Source: Thermoanaerobaculum sp. (GTDB lineage: Bacteria > Acidobacteriota > Thermoanaerobaculia > Multivoradales > UBA5704). From it: a DNA stretch of 36,138 nt. The position numbers and the translations under genes were made by a program. Positions 14,876-22,397 of the stretch are shown here, piece after piece. The number at the start of each line of letters is the position of its first letter. The first letter of the stretch is position 1. Location: the NCBI GenBank assembly GCA_021154885.1, contig JAJKHS010000010.1, positions 1-36,138 of the forward strand. Direction: 5' to 3'. The notes below the pieces were generated by a model, which was not told the DNA's origin, ran no database searches, and saw nothing but the letters and a program-made list of their open reading frames with translations.

Positions 14876-17800
14876 CTACACCCCAAAATACCGTGCATCC
14901 GGATGGTGGAACACCAGCGCCGAGACGCTCGCCTCGGGGTCCATCATGTCGCCTTCGGTGAGGTGGACGCCGATCTCCTCCGGGCGCAGGGCGTGGAAGA
15001 GCTCGCGCTGGAAGGCGAGGTCCGGGCAGGCGGGGTAGCCGAAGCTGTAGCGCTTGCCCCGGTAGCGGGCGGCGAGCTTGTCCTCCAGGGCGAGCTCGGG
15101 GGCGTCCGGGAAGCCCCAGCGCTTGCGCAGGCAGGCGTGGAGCCACTCGGCGGCGGCTTCGGCCGTCTCCAGGGCCAGGGCCGCGAAGGCGTGGCTCTTC
15201 AGGTATTCGCCCTGGTGCTTCCAGGCCTCCACCCGCTCCCGGATCCCCTCTCCCGACGTGGTGACGAAGAGGGCGAGGTGGTCGCCGGGGAGGACGTAGT
15301 CCGCGAGGCTCAAGCCCCCCTCCCGGTTCTGGCGCGGGAAGTCCCAGGCCGCCACCGGCTCGCCCGTCTCCGGGTCGCGCAGGGTCACCCGGTTGCCGTC
15401 CGCCTCGGCGGGGAAGAAGCGCCAGACGGCCCGGGCCTTCATGGCGCCGTGGCGGGCCACGTCCTTCAGCTCGTCCACGATCCGTTCGAGCTTGGCGAGC
15501 TTCTCGTCCCCCTCTTCCCGCAAGCGCTTGACCGAGCCCTTGAGGCCCAGGTGCTTGCCGTAGACCATCTGGGGGTTCAGGTACTCCCAGACCTTTTCGA
15601 GGTCGAGCTCGGCGACGTGGCGGTCCAGGTCCGGCGGCGCCGGCACGGGGACGTCCCGCCGCACCTCGGCCGCGGCGGTCCGGCCCGGCTCGGCGGCCTC
15701 AGCGGTCTCCGTGGCGGCCTCGACGGTGTCGGCCGTGATCAGGTCCGTCACCTCCTGTTGCAGGTCCGGCCGCGCGGCGGGGTCCATGAGGCGCTCCACC
15801 AGCTTGAGGCCGTGCATGGCATCCTTGGCGTAGGTGCAGAGGCCGGTGTAGGCTTGGGCGATCTTGCGGTGGGTGAAGCGCCGGGTGAGGGCCGCGCCGC
15901 CCACCAGGAGGGGCGTGTCGATCCCCACGGCCGCGAGGTCGCCGGCGGTGAGCACCATCTGCTGGGCGCTCTTCACCAGCAGGCCGGAGAGGCCGATGAT
16001 GTCCGGCTGGTGCTCGCGCACGGCCTGGATCAGCCGCTCGGAGGGGACCTTGATCCCCAGGTTCACGACCTCGAAGCCATTGTTCGAGAGGACGATGTCC
16101 ACCAGGTTCTTGCCGATGTCATGGACGTCCCCCTTGACCGTGGCGAGGAGGACCTTGCCGCGGGAGGAGCTGCCGTCGACCGACTTCTCCATGTGGGGCT
16201 CGAGATAGGAGACGGCGGCCTTCATCACCTCGGCGCTCTGCAGGACCTCGGCGACGATGAGCTGGTTGTCGTTGAACAGGCGCCCCACTTCGCTCATGCC
16301 GGCCATCAGGGGGCCGTTGATGATCTCCATGGGGTTCGGCCAGCGCGGATCGGCCAGGGCGGTCTCCAGATCCTCTTCCAGACCGGTCTTGCTCCCCTCG
16401 ACGACGGCCCGGGCGAGGCGCTCTGCGAGCGGCAGCTCGGCGCGGGGCTTGACGGCGGCCGAGGACCGGCCGCGGAAGTGGGCGGTGAAGGTCTCGACCG
16501 CCCGATTGCCGGCTTCGACGTCGCCCAGCGGCAGGAAGATCAGCGCCTCGGCGAGGTCCCGCTCCTCCTGGGGGATGTCGGCGTAGCGCGCCAGCTTCTC
16601 GGTGTTGACGATGGCGGCGTCGAGTCCGGCCTTGGTGCAGTGATAGAGGAAGACGGAGTTGAGGACCTCGCGGCCGGCGTTGGGCAGGCCGAAGCTGACG
16701 TTGGAGATCCCCAGGATGGTCTTCGAGTCCGGGAAGACCTCCTTGACGGCGCGCACGCCTTCGATCGTCTGCGCCGCCGAGCCGAGGTAGGAGGCATCGC
16801 CGGTGCCGCAGGGGAAGACGAGCGGGTCCCACCAGATGTCCTCGGGGGCGACGCCGAACTCCTCGACCAGGATGTGGAAGCTGCGCCGGGCCACCTCCAC
16901 CTTGCGCTCGACGGTGACGGCCATCCCCTTCTCGTCGATCAGCCCCACCACCAGCGCGGCGCCGAAGCGCCGGGCGAGCGGTACGACCTTCTCGAAGCGG
17001 GAGCGGCCGTCCTCCAGGTTGATGGAGTTGAGGATCGACTTGCCCTGGCAGTAGGTGAGGGCCCGCTCCATGACGGCGGCGTCGGTCGAGTCGATCATCA
17101 GGGGGACCTTGACCAGACGGATCAGCCGGTCGAGGAAGGCCTCCATGTCGGCGAGCTCGGGGCGGTCGGGGTCCTGGAGGCAGACGTCGAGGACCTGGCC
17201 GCCGGCCTTCACCTGGTCCCGGCCCACCTCGGCGGCGGCCTCGTGCTGGCCGGCCTGGATGAGCTTCTTGAACTTGCGGCTGCCGAGGACGTTGGTGCGC
17301 TCGCCCACCAGCGTCGGCCGCTGGGCCTCCGAAAGCTCGACGGCTTCGAGGCCGGAGACCAGGGAGCGCCGGTGGTGAGGCACGGCGCGGGGCTTCCGGC
17401 CCTGGACGATCCGCGCCAGGGTGGCCACGTGGGCCGCGGTGGTGCCGCAGCAGCCGCCCACGAGGTTGAGCCAGCCGGCGTCGAGGAAGCGGGTGAAGAC
17501 GCGCTCGAAGACGTCCGGCCCCTCGGTATACCTCCCCTCCTCGTTGGGCAGGCCGGCGTTGGGCACGCAGGCCACCCGGGTGCGGCAGATCTCCGCCAGG
17601 GTGCGGACGTGGTCGGTCATCAGGTCCGGGCCGGTGGCGCAGTTGAGACCGATATACAAGAGGTCGGCGTGGAGCATGGAGACGGCGAAGGCCTCGGCAT
17701 CCTGGCCGCCCAGCATGGTGCCGGTGGTCTCGATGGTGGCCGAGACGGCGACGGGGACCTGCCAGCCGGTCTGGGCGAAGGCGCGCTCGATGCCGATGAG

Positions 17801-18373
17801 GCCGGCCTTGACGTTGCGGGTGTCCTGGGCGGTCTCCAGGAGCAGGTAGTCAGCGCCGCCGGCCATCAGTCCCAGGGCCTGGACGCGGAAGTTCTCGATC
17901 AGCCCCTCGAAGGTGATACCGCCGGTCACCGAGATCGCCTTGGTGGTGGGCCCCATGGAGCCACAGACGAAGCGGGGCTTCGCGAGCGTGTCGTGCTTGG
18001 CGCAGGCGCTGCGGGCGAGCGCGGCCGCCAGGCGGTTGAGCTCGAAGGCGCGGTCGGCGAGGCCGTACTCGCCCAGCACGAGCGGCGTGCCGCCGAAGGA
18101 GTCGGTCTCCACGACGTCGCAGCCGGCGGCGAGATAGCCCAGGCTGACGCCCTCCACCACGTCCGGGCGGGTGACGCAGAGATATTCGTTGCAGCCTTCG
18201 AGCTCGGGACCGCCGAAGTCGTCGGCGGTGAGCTGGGCGGCCTGGAGGGCGGTGCCGGTGGCGCCGTCGAGCACCAGGACGCGGGACTCCAGGGCGGCTT
18301 GAAGGCGCGCCGTGCGCTCCTCCACGTCGTCAGGGCGCGGCGGGACGGGGACGTCAAAGAGCGGATCGCTCAC
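14876..18373 (-). CDS. metH: Cobalamin-dependent methionine synthase
   Basis: 1165 residues from GTG 18373 with GAGGAGGAGA upstream (E. coli MetH is 1227). It transfers the methyl of 5-methyltetrahydrofolate to homocysteine through cobalamin. All four modules are present in order: homocysteine module (about 25-345) with zinc ligands in GLNCATG and VGGCCGTTAAHV; pterin module (about 350-610) with LVGERTNVLGSRKFK and MIDSTDAAVMERAL; B12 cap and binding module (about 640-870) with DVHDIG, whose H751 would be the lower cobalt ligand, and GLSGLLVKSA; AdoMet reactivation module (about 890-1165) with YGKHLGLKG, WRFFPAE, YSFGYPACPD and a C-terminal HHPDARYFGV. It needs B12 supply, and no B12 synthesis gene is in view. 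The leader (18373-18591) carries a SAM-riboswitch-like attenuator. Confidence 0.97.
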   Translation of the reverse strand: MSDPLFDVPVPPRPDDVEERTARLQAALESRVLVLDGATGTALQAAQLTADDFGGPELEGCNEYLCVTRPDVVEGVSLGYLAAGCDVVETDSFGGTPLVLGEYGLADRAFELNRLAAALARSACAKHDTLAKPRFVCGSMGPTTKAISVTGGITFEGLIENFRVQALGLMAGGADYLLLETAQDTRNVKAGLIGIERAFAQTGWQVPVAVSATIETTGTMLGGQDAEAFAVSMLHADLLYIGLNCATGPDLMTDHVRTLAEICRTRVACVPNAGLPNEEGRYTEGPDVFERVFTRFLDAGWLNLVGGCCGTTAAHVATLARIVQGRKPRAVPHHRRSLVSGLEAVELSEAQRPTLVGERTNVLGSRKFKKLIQAGQHEAAAEVGRDQVKAGGQVLDVCLQDPDRPELADMEAFLDRLIRLVKVPLMIDSTDAAVMERALTYCQGKSILNSINLEDGRSRFEKVVPLARRFGAALVVGLIDEKGMAVTVERKVEVARRSFHILVEEFGVAPEDIWWDPLVFPCGTGDASYLGSAAQTIEGVRAVKEVFPDSKTILGISNVSFGLPNAGREVLNSVFLYHCTKAGLDAAIVNTEKLARYADIPQEERDLAEALIFLPLGDVEAGNRAVETFTAHFRGRSSAAVKPRAELPLAERLARAVVEGSKTGLEEDLETALADPRWPNPMEIINGPLMAGMSEVGRLFNDNQLIVAEVLQSAEVMKAAVSYLEPHMEKSVDGSSSRGKVLLATVKGDVHDIGKNLVDIVLSNNGFEVVNLGIKVPSERLIQAVREHQPDIIGLSGLLVKSAQQMVLTAGDLAAVGIDTPLLVGGAALTRRFTHRKIAQAYTGLCTYAKDAMHGLKLVERLMDPAARPDLQQEVTDLITADTVEAATETAEAAEPGRTAAAEVRRDVPVPAPPDLDRHVAELDLEKVWEYLNPQMVYGKHLGLKGSVKRLREEGDEKLAKLERIVDELKDVARHGAMKARAVWRFFPAEADGNRVTLRDPETGEPVAAWDFPRQNREGGLSLADYVLPGDHLALFVTTSGEGIRERVEAWKHQGEYLKSHAFAALALETAEAAAEWLHACLRKRWGFPDAPELALEDKLAARYRGKRYSFGYPACPDLAFQRELFHALRPEEIGVHLTEGDMMDPEASVSALVFHHPDARYFGV

Positions 18374-18396
18374 CTCTCTCCTCCTCGCGGGAATAC

Positions 18397-18430
18397 AAAA
18401 AAACCCGACTCGTCAGCATCACGAGACGGG
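18397..18430 (-). terminator. Attenuator terminator in the metH leader
   Basis: On the minus strand the stem CCCG-T-CTCGT / ACGAG-T-CGGG (18430-18421 with 18413-18404) has a 7-nt loop and one T-T mismatch, and is followed at once by seven T (18403-18397). It ends only 24 bp before the metH start codon, so it must control metH and not finish an upstream gene. Its left arm (18429-18416) can instead pair with the 5' strand of the aptamer closing helix. Confidence 0.85.
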
Positions 18431-18465
18431 CTTTCCGCTCCGGACACTTAATTGTCACCAGGGGC

Positions 18466-18558
18466 GACCGCATCCTCGCTCGTTGAGCGAGAGGGCACCT
18501 TGGGTGTCCGTCCCAGGTTGCCGAGCCCGGCCGCAGGCCGGACCGCTCGTAATGCAAG
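18466..18558 (-). promoter_or_regulatory. SAM-I/IV-clan riboswitch-like aptamer of metH
   Basis: Read on the minus strand: P1 5' strand GCAT (18555-18552, extendable by GU pairs), J1/2 TACGAGCGG, P2 CCGGCC-TGC-GGCCGG (18541-18527), the conserved GGCAACCT (18522-18515) pairing with AGGTGCC (18500-18494), P4 (18491-18475, 6 bp, 5-nt loop) and the P1 3' strand ATGC (18473-18470). GGCAACC...GGTGCC in a four-way fold is the hallmark of SAM-I and SAM-IV aptamers. The P1 5' strand with J1/2 (18555-18543) is complementary over 13 pairs with one bulge to 18416-18429, inside the terminator. High SAM should therefore close P1, free the terminator and lower metH. The exact class (SAM-I, SAM-IV or an intermediate) needs a covariance model. 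Confidence 0.75.
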
Positions 18559-18562
18559 GAGG

Positions 18563-18591
18563 AGGATACGCCAGAGGGGAGGGGATGTCAA
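18563..18591 (-). promoter_or_regulatory. metH promoter
   Basis: On the minus strand TTGACA (18591-18586), a 17-bp spacer and TATCCT (18568-18563) form a strong housekeeping-type promoter. The expected start, near 18557, falls right at the first base pairs of the riboswitch P1 helix. This supports both the promoter and the aptamer boundary. Confidence 0.8.
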
Positions 18592-18604
18592 AGTCTCTCG
18601 TCGA

Positions 18605-19042
18605 TCAAGGTGGCTCCGGGATCTCGTCCGATCCCTGCTCGAGGAACGCCTGACCATTCCGGGCGATGTCGGCAGAGCTCTGCCGGATCAGCTTCTTCAT
18701 CCGCTCGTGATCGTGATCGAGGGTGATGGTAAGTAGGAGGACGAGTCCCTGATACTCGTCAGCACTGCCATCGAAACAACACGCGATGACTCTCATGATG
18801 CCCGGAAATCGGTATTCGACCAGGTAGCCACCTTTGACCTGGATCACCCCGCGATAGGCGCTGGGCCGCCACGGCTGCAGACGTGGATCGGTGACAGGGT
18901 GGGCGCAGACTTGAAGGACCTTTACCAGAGAGGCAACCTGGTTCGCCCTCTCGTCGCGCTCTCGCGGGTTCAATTTTTCGACGGCTTTGCGGAAGGACCG
19001 GTCCTGCCAGGTCGGCTCAAAGACCCGAACGAGCCTATGCAC
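18605..19042 (-). CDS. Candidate toxin of a Panacea toxin-antitoxin pair
   Basis: 145 residues from GTG 19042, which lies inside the end of the upstream antitoxin gene (8-bp overlap, GTGCATAG), giving tight coupling. The N-terminal half is helical and basic (WQDRSFRKAVEKLNPRERDERANQVASLVKVL). The centre has RLQPWRPSAYRGVIQVKGGYLVEYRFPGIMRVIACCF, a two- to four-strand pattern reminiscent of RelE/HigB folds (LxG..YRxR.G..RVIY). An acidic helical tail with DHDHERMKKLIRQ follows. The resemblance is weak and no RelE catalytic triad can be named, so this may be a new toxin type. Panacea antitoxins are known to pair with many unrelated toxins. The metH promoter begins 14 bp after the stop, so this gene ends its own operon. 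Confidence 0.6.
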   Translation of the reverse strand: MHRLVRVFEPTWQDRSFRKAVEKLNPRERDERANQVASLVKVLQVCAHPVTDPRLQPWRPSAYRGVIQVKGGYLVEYRFPGIMRVIACCFDGSADEYQGLVLLLTITLDHDHERMKKLIRQSSADIARNGQAFLEQGSDEIPEPP

Positions 19043-19631
19043 GGAAGGCGGCTCTGAAGTACTCGTCGGGATCCTCGATGGGATCGCTCCACTGGGACTG
19101 GTCCGTGAGGTCGAGGAAGGGCAGCGCCCGCCAGAGATTCTGCCACCCCTCCGAAAGGCGGGCGTATGCATCCTCATTGATCGCCGGCTCGGTGTTCGAG
19201 CCCCACTTCTCGCGTGGGATCTCGGGATTGAGCGACTTGGTGAGGCTGCCTAGATCCTGGGCCGTCATGGCGCCGTACTGGTCCGCTACGAAGTCCACGA
19301 TGGCCAGCTCTTCAGGGCTGAGGCGGACCGAAGGCCTGCCCGCCAGCCTGACGGTCCACCCCTCGTCATACTCAGGCTGCTCAATTTTGAAGCAGCCTTC
19401 CCGGGGATAGGTAACGCCTACCCAGGCCTCCCGAGCCACGACTCCTTGTTTCCAGGCTTCAAAGGTCGCGTCCGTGATCCGACGGCCAAGCTTTTCGGCG
19501 GCGACCACGTCGACCAGGTAGGGCAACTTGACCGCTTGCGTCTTATAGAGCGAGCCCAGCCTTTCGCAAAGCCGCGCGAGCACGGCTTCGAGCTGGGGTC
19601 CAAAAACAGGCTGTCGAGTCTTGACTTTCAT
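19035..19631 (-). CDS. Panacea-domain (SocA-like) antitoxin
   Basis: 198 residues from ATG 19631. Residues about 25-160 follow the Panacea pattern: LYKTQAVKLPYLVDVVAAEKLG (helix with the KL..Y core), a FEAWKQGVVAREAW block in place of AWxxGPVxxxVY, then LSPEELAIVDFVADQYGAMTAQDLGSLTKS and REKWGSN. SocA of Caulobacter and the PanA proteins neutralise partner toxins through this domain and sometimes aid their proteolysis. The overlap of its stop with the next start fits antitoxin-first operon order. A consensus-like promoter lies 22-50 bp upstream, so the pair is probably an autonomous unit. No separate DNA-binding domain is seen. Family confidence is good; neutralisation of the neighbour is inference from arrangement. 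Confidence 0.75.
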   Translation of the reverse strand: MKVKTRQPVFGPQLEAVLARLCERLGSLYKTQAVKLPYLVDVVAAEKLGRRITDATFEAWKQGVVAREAWVGVTYPREGCFKIEQPEYDEGWTVRLAGRPSVRLSPEELAIVDFVADQYGAMTAQDLGSLTKSLNPEIPREKWGSNTEPAINEDAYARLSEGWQNLWRALPFLDLTDQSQWSDPIEDPDEYFRAAFRA

Positions 19632-19652
19632 CTCCCGATCCTCGCCTGGAGA

Positions 19653-19681
19653 AGTATACCTCTCTTCGCAGGATGGTGAAA
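19653..19681 (-). promoter_or_regulatory. Promoter of the Panacea toxin-antitoxin operon
   Basis: On the minus strand TTTCAC (19681-19676), a 17-bp spacer and TATACT (19658-19653) lie just upstream of ATG 19631. The -10 box is near consensus and the -35 box weaker. It sits between this operon and the small Cys protein gene, so the toxin pair need not depend on ClC transcription. Confidence 0.55.
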
Positions 19682-19702
19682 GAGAAGCAGAAGTGGGACA
19701 CC

Positions 19703-19891
19703 CTACACCTCTCGGTACCCCCCGCACGCCACCACCGGCAGCGGGGGATACTTCGGAAACCGCGCATCCACCTCCGCCAGGCTGCAGCGCACGAAGACGC
19801 TGCGCTTCGAGGCGAGGAGGCGCAGGTGCTCGCAGGTGGCGCAGAGGCCGGCGGGCACGGCGAGGGCGCGGTCCTGCTCCTCGGCGCTCAT
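19703..19891 (-). CDS. Small four-cysteine protein, probable zinc binder
   Basis: 62 residues from ATG 19891. C17 and C20 with H22 (GLCATCEHLR), C36 (FVRC) and C56 (ACGGY) surround the block DARFPKYPPLPVVACGGY. The pattern LCxxCxH ... C ... RFPKYPxLPVxxCxGY recurs, as I recall, in small uncharacterised proteins of Acidobacteria and Myxobacteria, which argues that it is a real gene and not a shadow. Four Cys/His positions suggest zinc or a similar metal site; the function is unknown. Its start lies 7 bp past the ClC stop on the same strand, so the two should be co-translated. The panA promoter follows directly downstream. Confidence 0.7.
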   Translation of the reverse strand: MSAEEQDRALAVPAGLCATCEHLRLLASKRSVFVRCSLAEVDARFPKYPPLPVVACGGYREV

Positions 19892-19898
19892 TCGGCAC

Positions 19899-22082
19899 TC
19901 ATTCCGATTGGTGCTGCGCCAGGGCCTCCTCGGCGTGGCGCCCCTGGGAGAGGGCTTCCAGCTTTTCGGTGGGTCCCAGCAGGAGGAGGAGGTCGCCGGC
20001 GAGGAGGGCCGTCTCGGCCGCGGGGATCACCGGCTCCTCGCCGTAGCGGCCCTGGCGCTTGATCTCGATCACCCGCGCGCCCAGGGTCTGGGGGAGACGG
20101 GCCTCCGCCAGGGTCTTCCCCACCAGGCCGGGAGGCACCGGCACGAGGCGGAGGGAGAAGTCGGGCGGGATGTCCACGTACTGGCGGCTGGCCTGGGACT
20201 CCTGGCCGGAGACGAAGGTGGCGAGCATCGCCGGCCGGCCCAGCACCTCCTGGGCATAGACCGCCAGCAGGTCCCGCTTGGCCAACACACCGAGGTAGCG
20301 GCCGTCGTCGTCCACCACCGGCAGACGCTCGAAGTCGCTGCCGGCGAAGTACTCGGTGGCCCGGTGCAGGCGCTCGTCCTTGTGGATGGCGCGGTCCACC
20401 GGCGCCATCAGGTCGAGGGCCACCACCGCCGTCAGGGTCTCGGGCTGCTCCAGGGCGTGCTTGATGTCGTGCAGCGAGATGGCCCCCAGCAGCCGGCCGT
20501 CCTCCCCCACCACGAAGAGGCGCTGGCGGCGGGTGGAGAGAAATTTCTCCACTACGTCGCGGTAGCGGTCGCCCGGCCGCAGGATGGTGGGATCGGGGCG
20601 CGCCAGGTCCTCCGCCTTGAGCCCGGCCAGCACCACCGCCTCCATCCGCGACGGCAGCTCGATCCCCCGGGCCTGCAGCGACTCGGTGTAGATGGAGTAA
20701 GGACGCAGGCTCCGGGCCAGGGTGCTCGACAGGATGGCGGCCACCATCACCGGCAGGATCATGTCGTAGTTGCCGGTGAACTCGAAGAGGATGAGGATGG
20801 CGCTGATCGGCGCGTGGCTCGTGCCGGCCATGACGGCGGCCATGCCGACGGCGGCGTAGGCACCGTAGGGCGAGGCGATGTGCGGGAACGCCCAGTGGGC
20901 CCAGGTGCCGAAGGCGCTGCCGACCAGGGCGCCGAAGGCGAGGGAGGGGGTGAACATCCCGCCGGCGCCGCCGCTCCCCCGGGTGAGCGCGGTCGCCACC
21001 AGCTTCATCAGAGCGATTCCCAGGAGGAACAGGATGGCGAGCTCCGGCTCCGTGGCCAGCCGTGCGGGGATCGGGAGCTTGCCGGCCAGAGTCAGGTTGA
21101 TGGTGCCGTAGCCGCGGCCCAGGACGTAGGGTAGCCAGAGGCCGATCACGCCCAGGAGGGTCATGCCCACCACAGGCTGGAACGGCCGCGGCAGGAGCCT
21201 CATCTTGCCCAGGCGCTTGAAGACGGCCCCGCCCCAGCTCACCCCGGTCATGAAGACCAGCGATGCGCCGGCGCCCACCAGCCCCAGGCCGGCGTAGAGG
21301 AGCATCTCCCAGCCGCTCGTCAGGGCGTAGTCGGGGGTGGCGTAGAGCGGGGCGTTGCCCACCAGGGAACGGGCGATGAGGGTGGCGATCACCGAGGAGA
21401 CGACGATGGGGCCGAAGATCTCCAGGGCGAAGTTGCCGAGGATGACCTCCATGGCGAACAGCGTGCCGCCGATCGGGATGTTGTAAGTGGCCGCCAAGCC
21501 GGCCGCGGCGCCGCAGCCGACCAGGATCTTGAGCCGGTGGGGCGGCAGCTCGAGGCGCTGGCCCATCCACGAGGAGATCATGGCGCCCAGCCGGATCATC
21601 GGCCCCTCGCGGCCGAGCGAGCCGCCGCTGCCGACGGTGACGACGGCCGCGAGCGCGTTGATCAGCACCGGCCGCGGCGCGATCTTGCCGCCCGTCAGGG
21701 CCACGGCCTCGATGAGCATGGCCATCCCCTCGCCGCCGGTCTCGCCGCCCGGCTTGCCCCGCGCCCGCCGGCGGCCCAGCCAGAGGATGAGCCCCACCAG
21801 CACGCCGCCGCAGGCCGGGGCCACCACCACCAGCCAGCGGGGCACCTGCGTCACGAGGCGGAGGAAATCCCCCGGGCGTCCCCAGAGGAGGGTCTGGACG
21901 AGGGCGATGCACCGGTCGGTGACGAGGCCCAGCAGGCCGCCGATGACTCCCACGGCGGCAATGAGGACGAAGAAGAGCCGGTCCTCCCGGCTGGCGAGGC
22001 CGAAGCGCCGCGCCAGGGCGAAGTCCAGCGACCGGGCCCATTCGCGCACCCGCCCCAGCCAGCCTGACCGCCGCGTCTCCAT
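19899..22082 (-). CDS. ClC-family chloride transporter with CBS and TrkA-C domains
   Basis: 727 residues from ATG 22082; no clear Shine-Dalgarno sequence precedes it, so the start may lie elsewhere. Residues about 35-460 are the ClC membrane core with the anion-pathway motifs GSGGS (151-155), GREGP with gating E159, and GGMFTPSLAFGA. In the segment equivalent to the internal proton glutamate of E. coli ClC (IEE), the protein has FAMEV, with Glu (E212) at the first position and Val where E203 should be. H+/Cl- coupling may therefore differ. Two CBS modules (about 475-600) and a TrkA-C/RCK-C domain (about 625-715, LVPVPPGLVGKTLAEARLP) follow. These suggest nucleotide gating from the cytoplasm. 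It is coupled to the small Cys protein downstream. Confidence 0.92.
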   Translation of the reverse strand: METRRSGWLGRVREWARSLDFALARRFGLASREDRLFFVLIAAVGVIGGLLGLVTDRCIALVQTLLWGRPGDFLRLVTQVPRWLVVVAPACGGVLVGLILWLGRRRARGKPGGETGGEGMAMLIEAVALTGGKIAPRPVLINALAAVVTVGSGGSLGREGPMIRLGAMISSWMGQRLELPPHRLKILVGCGAAAGLAATYNIPIGGTLFAMEVILGNFALEIFGPIVVSSVIATLIARSLVGNAPLYATPDYALTSGWEMLLYAGLGLVGAGASLVFMTGVSWGGAVFKRLGKMRLLPRPFQPVVGMTLLGVIGLWLPYVLGRGYGTINLTLAGKLPIPARLATEPELAILFLLGIALMKLVATALTRGSGGAGGMFTPSLAFGALVGSAFGTWAHWAFPHIASPYGAYAAVGMAAVMAGTSHAPISAILILFEFTGNYDMILPVMVAAILSSTLARSLRPYSIYTESLQARGIELPSRMEAVVLAGLKAEDLARPDPTILRPGDRYRDVVEKFLSTRRQRLFVVGEDGRLLGAISLHDIKHALEQPETLTAVVALDLMAPVDRAIHKDERLHRATEYFAGSDFERLPVVDDDGRYLGVLAKRDLLAVYAQEVLGRPAMLATFVSGQESQASRQYVDIPPDFSLRLVPVPPGLVGKTLAEARLPQTLGARVIEIKRQGRYGEEPVIPAAETALLAGDLLLLLGPTEKLEALSQGRHAEEALAQHQSE

Positions 22083-22156
22083 GGGGATCGAATGTATCAG
22101 GCCCTGAAGTGCGGCGGGGTCTCAGGGCTCGCTCAAAGAAGCTGGCGAAATTGCTG

Positions 22157-22186
22157 TTCCCATAAACATGCGCACTCGTGTATAAT
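22157..22186 (+). promoter_or_regulatory. Strong promoter of a candidate small RNA
   Basis: A perfect TATAAT (22181-22186) stands 18 bp behind TTCCCA (22157-22162), a four-of-six -35 box. It reads rightward, away from the ClC gene, and there is no plus-strand protein gene before 26332. A promoter this good followed by a folded, terminator-ended segment points to a non-coding RNA. Confidence 0.6.
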
Positions 22187-22191
22187 CCTCC

Positions 22192-22337
22192 CCTGAGGTC
22201 GCCGAAAGCGGCCACTCTCCTTCCGGGGCTCCACCGGCGCGCGTCCGCCGCCGGTTTACGGGGGTCCCACGGCGGATGTTCGCCCCGCGGTACCAACCCT
22301 CCAGACCGCGGCATACGCCGCGCGCCAAGACTCGAGG
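22192..22337 (+). ncRNA. Candidate stand-alone structured RNA, possibly 6S-like
   Basis: A closing helix pairs CCTGAG(G)TC near 22192-22200 with GACTCGAGG (22329-22337). Inside are a GCCG-AAAG-CGGC hairpin (22201-22212), a 7-bp hairpin ACCGGCG/CGCCGGT (arms 22233-22239 and 22249-22255) and a 7-bp stem CCGCGGT/ACCGCGG (arms about 22286-22292 and 22306-22312). The 5' end (CTGAGGT-CGCCG-AAAGCGG-CCA) resembles the start of E. coli 6S RNA (CTGAGATGTTCGCAAGCGGGCCA), and the closing helix plus internal loops would fit. At about 146 nt it is short for 6S, and the long rod-like terminal stem is not obvious, so the class is unproven. No convincing ORF covers it. It lies between the divergent ClC gene and the end of glf. 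Confidence 0.4.
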
Positions 22338-22366
22338 GGACCGGGAAACCGGTCCCCTTCGCCTTT
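22335..22366 (+). terminator. Intrinsic terminator of the candidate RNA
   Basis: A perfect 10-bp stem (22335-22344 with 22349-22358) with a stable GAAA tetraloop is followed by a pyrimidine-rich tract ending in four T (22363-22366). Its left arm shares bases with the 3' strand of the closing helix of the RNA at 22192-22337. It may also act on the minus strand downstream of glf, although only A/G-rich sequence would follow there. Confidence 0.65.
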
Positions 22367-22397
22367 TCAGGGGGTGCTTTTCAGGAGGTGATGAAGG

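Noticed and set aside
14903-18451. An uninterrupted 1182-codon frame on the plus strand
   Set aside because: It is the exact antisense of metH, rich in Gly/Val/Arg/Glu of the kind produced by GC-rich codons read backwards; metH has all family motifs on the other strand.
19888-22314. An 808-codon minus frame over the ClC gene
   Set aside because: Arg/Pro/Gly-rich shifted frame; the 727-codon frame has all ClC, CBS and TrkA-C motifs.
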